A DNA stretch of 27,266 nucleotides from an uncultured Oscillospiraceae bacterium (GTDB lineage Bacteria; Bacillota; Clostridia; Oscillospirales; Oscillospiraceae): assembly GCA_934589065.1 (NCBI GenBank), contig CAKTNN010000029.1, positions 1 through 27,266 on the forward strand, written 5' to 3'. This document shows positions 19,177 through 27,266 of this stretch, one piece after another; position 1 is the stretch's first letter; the number at the start of each line of letters is the position of its first letter. The notes beneath the pieces were generated by a model that had not been told where the DNA came from, ran no database searches, and was given only the letters and a program-made list of their open reading frames with translations. The position numbers and the translations under genes are program-made.

Positions 19177-19222
19177 GAAAAAGCTATTCACAAATTATTT
19201 ACGGAAAAAACAATTTTCCCTC

Positions 19223-19251
19223 TTGCATTTTTTGCCATGGTGGTATATGAT
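19223..19251 (+). promoter_or_regulatory. Promoter of groES-groEL
   Basis: TTGCAT (19223-19228) and TATGAT (19246-19251) are 17 bp apart. The CIRCE operator starts 4 bases after the -10 box and so covers the transcription start. Confidence 0.78.
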
Positions 19252-19254
19252 AGC

Positions 19255-19281
19255 TTAGCACTCAGGAAGAGTGAGTGCTAA
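19255..19281. promoter_or_regulatory. CIRCE operator (HrcA-binding site)
   Basis: TTAGCACTC, nine bases, then GAGTGCTAA: a perfect 9-bp inverted repeat identical to the CIRCE consensus. HrcA repressor bound here blocks groESL transcription; heat or misfolded protein relieves it. hrcA is not in the window. Confidence 0.98.
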
Positions 19282-19347
19282 GAATGTAGATAATCGCCGG
19301 AGGACTTTCCTCTGGCAGTCTAAATACGTTTGTATGGAGGAATTACT

Positions 19348-21272
<1,925 letters not shown>

Positions 21273-21289
21273 TCCGCAAAGGCATATTT

Positions 21290-21315
21290 GGCCCGCTGCT
21301 TAACGGCAGCGGGCT
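21290..21315 (+). repeat. Terminator hairpin copy 1, without T tract (left direct repeat)
   Basis: A 9-bp stem, GCCCGCTGC (21291-21299) with GCAGCGGGC (21306-21314), follows groEL but runs into CAGGCTG instead of Ts. The whole 26-base block recurs exactly at 21521-21546. It looks like a groEL terminator separated from its T tract. Confidence 0.9.
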
Positions 21316-21520
21316 CAGGCTGTCGAAAAACCCCTTACGGGCTTTTCCGACAAATTTTCTGCAGTCTGCTGCGCGCACTCCTTGTTCGCCTACGGCGAAC
21401 AACTCGCACACTTACAGCCTGAGATGTATTTTCTGTCAGGTACACGCCCCGACAGAAAATGATTTGATTTTATTTGTCGGCTTACGCCGCCAAACTCTGC
21501 GAGGCTTTTTTGACAAGCTG
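21316..21520. mobile_element. 205-bp non-coding palindrome-rich element, MITE-like
   Basis: The segment lies between two exact 26-bp copies of a terminator hairpin. Its ends form an imperfect inverted repeat: CAGGCTGTCGAAAAACC at the left and, read from the right end on the other strand, CAGCTTGTCAAAAAAGCC. Inside are further perfect inverted repeats: CTCAGGCTGT (21314-21323) with ACAGCCTGAG (21414-21423); CCGACAAAT (21347-21355) with ATTTGTCGG (21472-21480); TTGTTCGCC/GGCGAACAA (21382-21402); and ATTTTCTGTC (21428-21437) with GACAGAAAAT (21451-21460). No gene is present. This fits a small non-autonomous mobile element or a strongly folded RNA; mobility is inferred. Confidence 0.55.
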
Positions 21521-21552
21521 GGCCCGCTGCTTAACGGCAGCGGGCTTTTTTT
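21521..21552 (+). terminator. Terminator hairpin copy 2, with T tract (right direct repeat)
   Basis: The same hairpin as at 21290-21315, here followed by seven Ts (21546-21552). It is the functional-looking intrinsic terminator for groESL, now about 270 bases beyond the groEL stop. The 26-base repeat spans 21521-21546. Confidence 0.88.
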
Positions 21553-21646
21553 ACAGAAAAAGGTTCGTATTGCCGGGGGCAGTTTGGCGCACCATAAGGA
21601 AAAGCCAGGAAAAACGGAAATATTTCTTAAACTTTGAGAAAGTCCT

Positions 21647-21674
21647 TTGCAAACCGGGCGGAATATGCTATAAT
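21647..21674 (+). promoter_or_regulatory. Extended -10 promoter of the GT2-GtrA operon
   Basis: A perfect TATAAT (21669-21674) preceded by TGC forms an extended -10; a weak -35 (TTTGCA, 21647-21652) lies 16 bp upstream. The leader to the first ATG is about 45 bases. Confidence 0.72.
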
Positions 21675-21726
21675 ACCGTGAGATAACCATGCCGTTGACT
21701 TTAAAATTGAAAAGAAGAGGCGTATT

Positions 21727-22827
21727 ATGCAAGATCTTTCTCAAGTTTCCGTGGTTCTGCCTTCTCTGGACCCGGACGAAAAGCTGGATGCCGTTATTGA
21801 CGGGCTTCTGGAATACGGATTTACGGATATTATTCTGGTAAACGATGGCTCTAAGCCGGAAAACCTGCCCCGCTTCCAAAGGGCGGCGGACGAGCACAAA
21901 GAGGTTCATCTGCTGCACCACGAGGTCAACCGGGGCAAGGGCGCGGCGCTGAAAACGGCCTTCACCTGGTTTTTGGAAAACCGGCCTGAGGGCAAGGGCG
22001 TTGTTACCGTGGACGGGGACAATCAGCACCACCCGGAGGATACCCGCACCTGCTGCGAGCGGATGCTGGAAACCGGCAATGTGGTCTTGGGCTGCCGGGA
22101 TTTTAACCTGCCCCATGTGCCAAAGCGCAGCCGGTTCGGCAACCACGCCACCTCTGCCGTGTTCAAAATCTTCTGCGGGATGACTCTTTCCGATACCCAG
22201 ACCGGCCTGCGGGCTATCCCCAGGTACGCGGTGGAAAAATTCCTGACGGTCTACGGGGACCGGTTCGAGTACGAAACCAATATGCTGCTGGCGATGAAGA
22301 CCATGGGCATTCCCTTTGAAGAGGTCAGCATCCGCACCGTATATATTGAGGAAAATAAGAGCTCCCATTTCCACGCCGTTAAGGATTCCTGGCGGATTTA
22401 CAAGCTGATTCTGGCTCATTTCTTCCGCTACACCCTGTCTTCTGCGGTGTGCGCCTGTGTGGATGCCGGAATGTTTGCACTGCTGGACCGGCTTCTCCGG
22501 GGAGCTGCCGCCGGGGTTCATGTCACGGTTCCTTATGTGGGGGCAAGAGTGGTGTCGTCTCTGCTGAATTTCTTCCTGAACAAGAAGCTTGTGTTCAATT
22601 CGGAGGTAAAAACCGGAAAGGCGATGCTGCGGTATTATTTGCTGGCAGTGCCCCAGATGGCGGCCCAGATGCTGCTGACCAACGGGGTTTACAGCCTCCT
22701 GCACGTCAGCGAAACTGCTGGTGGCCTTCGTACATTGTGGTATGTCATTGTTATGGTGTGCCTGTATTTTGTAAGCTATACGATCCAGCAGCGCTGGGTC
22801 TTCGCCAAATCCAAAAATGACCAGTGA
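21727..22827 (+). CDS. GT2 glycosyltransferase fused to a GtrA membrane domain (polyprenyl-phosphate glycosyltransferase type)
   Basis: The 366-residue protein has an N-terminal GT2 domain of the dolichol-phosphate mannose synthase type: VNDGS at 38-42, the DGD metal site at 96-98 followed by NQHHPED, and SDTQTGLRA at 155-163. A GtrA-like domain with about four spans covers 230-366. Such enzymes move a sugar from a nucleotide donor to undecaprenyl phosphate and may help flip the product, feeding external GT-C enzymes. GtrA is usually a separate gene; the fusion is seen in many Firmicutes. AAGAGG lies about 7 bases before the ATG. It is followed after 11 bases by the NAGPA-type gene, so it probably leads an envelope operon. 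The sugar is unknown. Confidence 0.88.
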   Translation: MQDLSQVSVVLPSLDPDEKLDAVIDGLLEYGFTDIILVNDGSKPENLPRFQRAADEHKEVHLLHHEVNRGKGAALKTAFTWFLENRPEGKGVVTVDGDNQHHPEDTRTCCERMLETGNVVLGCRDFNLPHVPKRSRFGNHATSAVFKIFCGMTLSDTQTGLRAIPRYAVEKFLTVYGDRFEYETNMLLAMKTMGIPFEEVSIRTVYIEENKSSHFHAVKDSWRIYKLILAHFFRYTLSSAVCACVDAGMFALLDRLLRGAAAGVHVTVPYVGARVVSSLLNFFLNKKLVFNSEVKTGKAMLRYYLLAVPQMAAQMLLTNGVYSLLHVSETAGGLRTLWYVIVMVCLYFVSYTIQQRWVFAKSKNDQ

Positions 22828-22838
22828 GGTAAAATGAA

Positions 22839-24026
22839 ATGCGAGAGAAAACTTCTCCTCAGGGCCCCGGCGGTCGCCCCGGGTATCCCAACCAGGCCAA
22901 CGTTTCCGTTAAGCCTCCCAAGAAAAAGAGCGGCCTGCTGGGCCGAATCGTCCGCAGGTTCTTCCTGGTGCTGTTTACCGTCATCTTCCTGGTGGTGGGC
23001 GCGCTGACATTGGTGATGCAGCACATTTTCAACGGCCCTTCCGAGGCTGCAAAAACCGCGCTGACCATGTCCCTGCTGGAGCCCAGTGCCACCAAGTGGA
23101 TCCCGGCTCTGTTCATCGGGGAAGAGGCGGTTCAGGAAATCCAGAACGCCGGTAAAGGCCAGATGACCGAAACTACCACCGACCTTGACCAGATTGTCAT
23201 CAACCGGGGCGGCTCCGTTGCCTCTGCCGACAATCACGAGTGGGACAATTATGCCGATGGCATCCGGATCGAGGACTACAAGGGCTCTACCTTCAATGCC
23301 CATATTATGATCATCCGCGACCCCTCTCGGGTGACCCTGGGCGTTTCCTACGAGTATAATGGCTCCAATGCTACGGGCTTCTCCGCCGACAACCCCGGCA
23401 TCCGGGTAAACCAGGTTATGGACAACTATTCGGATGTGATTGCGGTAATCAATGCCGGTGCATTTAATGATGACGGCACCGCAAACTCCACCGTTGGCTC
23501 CATTCCTGCGGGACTGACGGTATCCGGCGGCAAGGTGGTTTCCGATATTTATAAGGATATGGTTCCCGAACCCAAGGGCTTCTGCGGCTTTAATACCGAT
23601 GATAAGCTGGTGGTTGCCAAGAGCATGACCGCTGCCGAGGCTACCGAACAGAACATCCGGGACGGCTGCGAATTCGGCCCTGTGCTGATTATCAACGGCG
23701 AAGTGAACCAGGAGGTTTACTCCGGCAACTCCGGCTATAACCCCCGTACCGCTGTGGGCCAGCGGGCAGACGGCGCTGTGATTTTCGTCTGCGCCGACGG
23801 TCGTCAGGCCGGTTCCATCGGTGCAACCTATAAGGATATCATCGATATCCTCCAGGAGTATGGCGCGGTGAATGCCTGCAATATGGATGGCGGCTCCTCC
23901 AGTATCATGTACTACCGGGATATGGAAGGCCGCTACGGCGAGGCCGGTCTTGTCCAGAGAATCAACAGCTATTCCGTTCTGCAGTCCGAACCCAGAAGAA
24001 TGCCGGACTTCTGGATGGTTAAGTAA
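22839..24026 (+). CDS. Membrane-anchored phosphodiester glycosidase (NAGPA-domain) protein
   Basis: The 395-residue protein has a Pro/Lys-rich cytoplasmic start (1-35), one span at about 38-61, and an external NAGPA-type domain (about 135-390). The family signatures NPRTAVG (301-307) and NMDGGSSS (348-355) are present. The human relative removes GlcNAc from a phosphodiester on mannose 6-phosphate; bacterial members act on surface glycopolymers with sugar-phosphate linkages, mostly uncharacterised. It is translated 11 bases after the GT2-GtrA stop, using GAGG at that stop, and is 14 bases before the next gene. This suggests trimming or uncapping of a phosphate-linked surface glycan built with the neighbouring enzymes. 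No signal-peptidase site is obvious; the N terminus looks like an uncleaved anchor. Confidence 0.87.
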   Translation: MREKTSPQGPGGRPGYPNQANVSVKPPKKKSGLLGRIVRRFFLVLFTVIFLVVGALTLVMQHIFNGPSEAAKTALTMSLLEPSATKWIPALFIGEEAVQEIQNAGKGQMTETTTDLDQIVINRGGSVASADNHEWDNYADGIRIEDYKGSTFNAHIMIIRDPSRVTLGVSYEYNGSNATGFSADNPGIRVNQVMDNYSDVIAVINAGAFNDDGTANSTVGSIPAGLTVSGGKVVSDIYKDMVPEPKGFCGFNTDDKLVVAKSMTAAEATEQNIRDGCEFGPVLIINGEVNQEVYSGNSGYNPRTAVGQRADGAVIFVCADGRQAGSIGATYKDIIDILQEYGAVNACNMDGGSSSIMYYRDMEGRYGEAGLVQRINSYSVLQSEPRRMPDFWMVK

Positions 24027-24040
24027 AGGAGGCGCAGAGA

Positions 24041-25759
24041 ATGTATCAGGGAAAATTTGAAGCAAAAAACCGCTCTGCGCGGTCTGCTGCTCCCACTACC
24101 GAGCAGGAGGCTCCCCGTCCGGTATACAAACCCCACCAGAGTGCGGCAGAGGCTGCCCGGCAGCAGATGCCCCAGGCCCGGCCTCAGAATCAGAGTGCAC
24201 AAAGGCCGACTGCTCCCCAGGGCAGACCCAACCAGGGCGCTCAGCGGCCTGCACCCAATGGCGTAAGACCCCAGCAGCCCCCTTATGGCGGGCAGCGGCC
24301 CCAGAATCCCTACCCCAATATGCAGCACGGACAGGTGGCAAAGCCCCAGAAGAAGGGCCCCCGCCTGGGCGGTGTGATTTTCTATACGCTGTATTTCCTG
24401 TTCATTGCCATTTTCGTGGGCGGAACCTTCCTGAGCCTCAACTGGCTGGATAACTGGCTGGTGGATTACCAGGCAGCCCAGCCCACCGTCAAGTGCCAGG
24501 AGGTCTTCGACCAGCTGTTTGCTCACCCTGACTGGGGTCAGCTGTACGATCTGGCAGGCATTCAGGATACCGCCTATGAAGGAAAGGATGCCTTTGTTGC
24601 CTACATGACCGAAAAGGTGGGAGATAACCCCCTGACCTTTGTGGAAACCTCCGCAGGCCTGTCCGGCGACAAGAAATATTTTGTCAAGCTGGGGGATGAG
24701 CGAATCGCCTCCTTTACCCTGGAAGGCAAGCAGGAAAAGAAGACCGATATTCCCGATTGGCAGTTTGGCTCTGTAGAGCTGTTCTTTGCAAGAGAGGATG
24801 GCTACCTCATCCAGAAGGTGGATGGACATACCGCTTATGTCAATGGTGTTGCCCTGGACGATAGCTTTACCATCCAGATCACCTCCACCTCCGCTGAGGA
24901 GTTCCTGCCCATCGGCACCACCGGTGCAAAGACCTGCATCCAGCGCATTGATGGCCTGATGGTCAAGCCCACCGTCACCATTAAGGATCAGACCGGCGCA
25001 GAGATGCCCGTGACCTACGATGAGGAAAAGGGCATGTTTATGGAGCAGACCGAGTCCAATACCATTACCGCCGAGGAGCAGGACTGCGTTATCGGTGCAA
25101 TGAAAGCATACGCCGAGTTCATGATCAATGCTTCCGGCGCAAGAGCCTCCCTTGCTAAGTACTACGATTCCAACTCCGACGCATACGCCCAGATCCTGAA
25201 GATCGGCAGCGAGCTCTGGATGAATACCGACCGCGGTCACCGGTTCATGAATGAATCCGTCACCGATTACTGCAAGTATACCGATGACCTGTTCTCCGCC
25301 CGGGGCCATATCACCATGAATGTCACCCTGAAGGATGGCAATACCACGGATTATGAAGTGGACGTGGCCCTGTTCTTCCGCAGAAGCAACGGTGCATGGA
25401 AGTGCTACGGCATGACCAATAAGGACGTGACCAAGCCTGTTGGCAAGGTGAGACTGACCTTTATTGACAACAACGGCACCACTCTGGCAGACGACTTCTT
25501 TGAAACCAATCCCACCACCCTGAGCACCCCTGTGCTGTCCGCACCGGAGGGCAAGGTATTCTCCGGCTGGTATAAGGAGAGCACCGTGGATGGGCACAAG
25601 GAGCTGACCATCGTCTTTACGCCGGATGAAAACGGCAAGGTGGTCATCCCCGAGGGAACGACTCTGGAGCCTATGACCCTGTATCCTCTGTTTGAGGACG
25701 CTTCCGAAGCCGCTCAGGCAACAACTGAGACGGCAGAATCCACCGAGGCAACGGAATAA
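24041..25759 (+). CDS. Single-span surface protein with Pro/Gln-rich cytoplasmic tail and InlB-like repeat at the C terminus
   Basis: This 572-residue protein has three parts. Residues 1-105 are low-complexity and rich in Pro, Gln, Arg and Ala, with no predicted fold. A span covers about 109-133. The external part (about 140-550) is not recognised, except for about 469-552, where a hydrophobic strand, DNNGTTL and VFSGWYKE resemble the Listeria-Bacteroides (InlB B-type) repeat. A Thr/Glu/Ala tail ends the protein; no LPXTG sorting signal is present. AAAGGAGG lies about 10 bases before the ATG. The Pro-rich opening echoes that of the NAGPA-type neighbour, as if both tails meet the same cytoplasmic partner. 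Function is unknown; an adhesive, scaffold or sensor role is possible. Confidence 0.7.
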   Translation: MYQGKFEAKNRSARSAAPTTEQEAPRPVYKPHQSAAEAARQQMPQARPQNQSAQRPTAPQGRPNQGAQRPAPNGVRPQQPPYGGQRPQNPYPNMQHGQVAKPQKKGPRLGGVIFYTLYFLFIAIFVGGTFLSLNWLDNWLVDYQAAQPTVKCQEVFDQLFAHPDWGQLYDLAGIQDTAYEGKDAFVAYMTEKVGDNPLTFVETSAGLSGDKKYFVKLGDERIASFTLEGKQEKKTDIPDWQFGSVELFFAREDGYLIQKVDGHTAYVNGVALDDSFTIQITSTSAEEFLPIGTTGAKTCIQRIDGLMVKPTVTIKDQTGAEMPVTYDEEKGMFMEQTESNTITAEEQDCVIGAMKAYAEFMINASGARASLAKYYDSNSDAYAQILKIGSELWMNTDRGHRFMNESVTDYCKYTDDLFSARGHITMNVTLKDGNTTDYEVDVALFFRRSNGAWKCYGMTNKDVTKPVGKVRLTFIDNNGTTLADDFFETNPTTLSTPVLSAPEGKVFSGWYKESTVDGHKELTIVFTPDENGKVVIPEGTTLEPMTLYPLFEDASEAAQATTETAESTEATE

Positions 25760-25767
25760 GAAATAAT

Positions 25768-25794
25768 GGGGCGGCTGCGGAAAGCCGCCGCCCC
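25768..25794 (+). other. GC-rich hairpin between the surface protein and PAP2 genes
   Basis: Arms 25768-25778 and 25784-25794 pair over 11 positions with one mismatch. AAAATG follows, not Ts, so it is not a standard terminator; it may separate or stabilise mRNA segments within the operon. Confidence 0.55.
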
Positions 25795-25815
25795 AAAATG
25801 AAAAGAGGAGATGCT

Positions 25816-26415
25816 ATGTTCACGGCGCTGCAAACCCTGCTGAACTCTGTGGCAGTGTCCTTTGACCTGCCCATCCTGGACTGGATCCAGGAACACCTGC
25901 AATGCACCTTCCTGGATAAGACCATGCCCATTGTCACCCTATTTGGTGATGGCGGCGTGTTCTGGATCGGTGTGGCTGTCTTGCTCCTGTTCTTCGCAAA
26001 GTACCGCAAAACCGGTTTTTCTATGGGCATGGCCCTGGTTCTGGGCCTGGTGGTGTGCAACATCACCCTGAAGCCTTTGGTTGCCCGCATCCGTCCATAC
26101 GACTTGCAATTACAGGAATTTGGGCGGGAGATCACCTTGCTCATCAAAGCGCAGAGCGATTTTTCCTTCCCATCCGGGCATACCATTGCCTCCTTTGAGG
26201 CCTGCACGGTGCTGATGCTCCACGATAAGCGCATGGGCATTCCCGCAACGGTGCTGGCAATTCTCATCGCCTTCTCACGGCTGTATCTGTATGTCCACTA
26301 TCCCACCGATGTGCTGGTGAGCCTGGTGCTGGGCATCCTCTTCGGCCTGCTGGGCAACTTCCTGGTGAACAAGATCTACGCCAAGTGGGTTTACAAGGGA
26401 AAATATGCGGAATGA
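25816..26415 (+). CDS. PAP2-family membrane phosphatase
   Basis: The 199-residue protein has about five spans and all three PAP2 phosphatase motifs: KPLVARIRP (86-94), PSGHT (119-123) and SRLYLYVHYPTD (154-165). Members remove phosphate from phosphatidate, phosphatidylglycerol phosphate or undecaprenyl pyrophosphate at the outer membrane face. Next to a polyprenyl-phosphate glycosyltransferase, lipid-carrier recycling is the likeliest role (inferred). The ATG at 25816 has GAGGAG 5 bases upstream; an ATG at 25798 precedes that site and is less likely. It is 56 bases after the surface protein gene and ends before a terminator. Confidence 0.9.
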   Translation: MFTALQTLLNSVAVSFDLPILDWIQEHLQCTFLDKTMPIVTLFGDGGVFWIGVAVLLLFFAKYRKTGFSMGMALVLGLVVCNITLKPLVARIRPYDLQLQEFGREITLLIKAQSDFSFPSGHTIASFEACTVLMLHDKRMGIPATVLAILIAFSRLYLYVHYPTDVLVSLVLGILFGLLGNFLVNKIYAKWVYKGKYAE

Positions 26416-26422
26416 TTTTTTC

Positions 26423-26444
26423 GCCCCGGCTTTTTAGCCGGGGC
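26423..26444 (+). terminator. Hairpin terminator after the PAP2 gene
   Basis: GCCCCGGCT (26423-26431) pairs perfectly with AGCCGGGGC (26436-26444) around a TTTT loop, 7 bases after the stop. The following TATTCTT is only moderately T-rich. The stretch 26445-26592 shows no supported gene. Confidence 0.7.
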
Positions 26445-26592
26445 TATTCTTATGCCCGACGCGGAAAGAGAGAAGAGCCGACAAAGAAACATCTGTATTT
26501 CTGCTATGAACATGGGCCGGAGCATTGTATGAAAACACAAAAAGAACTTTTGCACAGCCAGGCTTTTGTTGATATTTATTTTGGAAATTTCA

Positions 26593-26620
26593 TTGACAAT
26601 TCGGAAAATTTGGGTATAAT
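26593..26620 (+). promoter_or_regulatory. Consensus promoter before the L7Ae-like gene and rpsL
   Basis: Perfect TTGACA (26593-26598) and TATAAT (26615-26620) are 16 bp apart. The predicted transcription start near 26627 is only a few bases before the first in-frame ATG of the L7Ae-like gene. It is probably a main promoter of the ribosomal protein operon that begins here. Confidence 0.88.
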
Positions 26621-26630
26621 ACAATCTTGT

Positions 26631-26912
26631 ATGGATATGAAAAAAGTATGTAGAATACCGTATTCCGGCAATTTGCCGGAGCTCAACCGGGACAAGCTCC
26701 TGGTGGGCACAAAGCAGCTTCGCAAGGCGCTGCGCTCCGGAAAAATAGAAACCGTCTATCTTGCCGAGAATGCAGACCCCAATGTAACAGAGCCATTGCA
26801 GGCGCTGTGTGCAGAAGCTGATATCCAGCCGGTCTGGGTTCGCACAATGGCGGAGCTGGGCAGGGCCTGCGGCATCGACGTGGGCGCAGCGGCGGCAGGG
26901 GTCGCCAAATGA
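26631..26912 (+). CDS. L7Ae/L30e-like RNA-binding protein (YbxF/RplGB type)
   Basis: The 93-residue product matches the L7Ae-like fold that binds kink-turn RNA. Landmarks are LLVGTKQLRKALRSGKIETVYLAENADP (described here by ends only: LLVGTKQ at about residues 22-28 and AENADP at about 47-52) and a helical end in VGAAAAGVAK. A small L7Ae-like gene just before rpsL is the arrangement of Bacillus ybxF and many Firmicutes, supporting the call. The start is uncertain. ATG codons at 26631 and 26637 have no ribosome binding site, and the consensus promoter leaves about 4 bases of leader, so translation may be leaderless. An ATG at 26529 has a weak CGGAG, but that reading runs through the promoter. 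Confidence 0.82.
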   Translation: MDMKKVCRIPYSGNLPELNRDKLLVGTKQLRKALRSGKIETVYLAENADPNVTEPLQALCAEADIQPVWVRTMAELGRACGIDVGAAAAGVAK

Positions 26913-26982
26913 GATTCTATCGGGCTTGCCCGTGGAATATATTACCCGCCAAGCGGCGAGAATGAAAGAAAGGAGAAATTAG

Positions 26983-27266
26983 ATGCCTACTTTTAATCAG
27001 CTGGTGAAGAATGGTCGTAAGGCTGCTACCTACAAGTCCACCGCTCCTGCTCTGCAGAGAGGTCTGAACACTCTGGAGAACAAGGCTACTACTCTGCCTT
27101 CCCCCCAGAAGCGTGGTGTTTGCACTGCCGTTCGTACCACTACCCCCAAGAAGCCTAACTCTGCACTGCGTAAGATCGCTCGTGTACGTCTGACCAACGG
27201 TATGGAAGTTTCCGCTTACATCCCCGGTGTCGGTCACAACCTGCAGGAGCACTCCGTGGTTCTGAT
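26983..27266 (+). CDS. rpsL: Ribosomal protein S12, 5' part (gene runs off window)
   Basis: The first 94 codons of S12 are present, with AAAGGAG about 8 bases before the ATG. S12 lies at the decoding centre of the 30S subunit. The conserved [20 protein letters not shown] and [11 protein letters not shown] segments are intact; the lysine of PKKPNS whose mutation gives streptomycin resistance is wild type. The roughly 13-residue insertion before PQKRG is the form found in low-GC Gram-positive bacteria such as Bacillus, not in E. coli. It follows the L7Ae-like gene by 70 bases and would normally lead into rpsG and the elongation factor genes. Confidence 0.98.
   Translation, partial: MPTFNQLVKNGRKAATYKSTAPALQRGLNTLENKATTLPSPQKRGVCTAVRTTTPKKPNSALRKIARVRLTNGMEVSAYIPGVGHNLQEHSVVL

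Noticed and set aside
23969..25597. 542-codon open frame on the minus strand
   Set aside because: Antisense to the surface protein gene, with no ribosome binding site and no recognisable motif.
26385..26630. Long N-terminal extension of the L7Ae-like gene
   Set aside because: It would run through the PAP2 terminator and a perfect promoter, and the extra residues resemble nothing in the family.
26983..27060. S12 N-terminal insertion as a novelty
   Set aside because: The insertion before PQKRG is the normal form in low-GC Gram-positive S12 proteins.

Overview
The window looks like a chromosomal core-plus-accessory segment of a low-GC-lineage Gram-positive, most likely a gut-type member of class Clostridia (Oscillospiraceae-like; inferred from gene families and style, not from a search). 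Supporting signs are TTGACA/TATAAT sigma-A promoters, strong AGGAGG ribosome binding sites, a BlaI/BlaR1 pair, a perfect CIRCE operator before groES-groEL, the Gram-positive S12 insertion, an L7Ae-like gene just before rpsL, and two CmpB-like (PF06541) membrane proteins. No prophage, CRISPR array, integron or transposase gene is visible.

Layout. 1-113: the 3' end of a 5S rRNA and its terminator, so the window starts at the tail of an rRNA operon. 214-1422: a lone GT-C type membrane glycosyltransferase, followed by an intergenic island of inverted and direct repeats (1436-1700). 1741-4229: a BlaI-type repressor and a BlaR1-like M56 metalloprotease with an unrecognised extracellular domain, behind a promoter with two BlaI-like operators. 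4243-10130 (minus strand): purF-carA-carB with translational overlaps, a perfect consensus promoter and a leader carrying an intrinsic terminator. 10308-10931 (minus): a small RluA-type pseudouridine synthase. 11071-12834: an ABC exporter half-transporter. 12884-16251 (minus): an operon of a CmpB-like membrane protein, ftsH and a family-8 glycosyltransferase. 16426-17466: a second, divergent CmpB-like protein with a soluble N-terminal extension. 17540-18112: a DivIVA-like coiled-coil protein. 18202-19176: a FliB-type cysteine-rich protein. 19223-21272: promoter, CIRCE, groES, groEL. 21290-21552: a duplicated terminator hairpin flanking a 205-bp palindrome-rich, MITE-like element. 21727-26415: four tandem genes (GT2-GtrA glycosyltransferase, NAGPA-type phosphodiester glycosidase, a surface protein with a Pro/Gln-rich cytoplasmic tail, and a PAP2 phosphatase). 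26593-27266: an L7Ae-like protein and the start of rpsL, which runs off the window.

How the genes work together. purF-carAB couples two glutamine amidotransferase steps that feed purine, pyrimidine and arginine synthesis. FtsH and GroESL give protein quality control. GT-C, GT8, GT2-GtrA, NAGPA and PAP2 all fit lipid-linked cell-envelope glycan metabolism; the block at 21727-26415 is the best candidate here for an undescribed envelope system. The most unusual DNA-level features are the element wedged between two copies of the groEL terminator hairpin and the promoter-proximal terminator in the purF leader.
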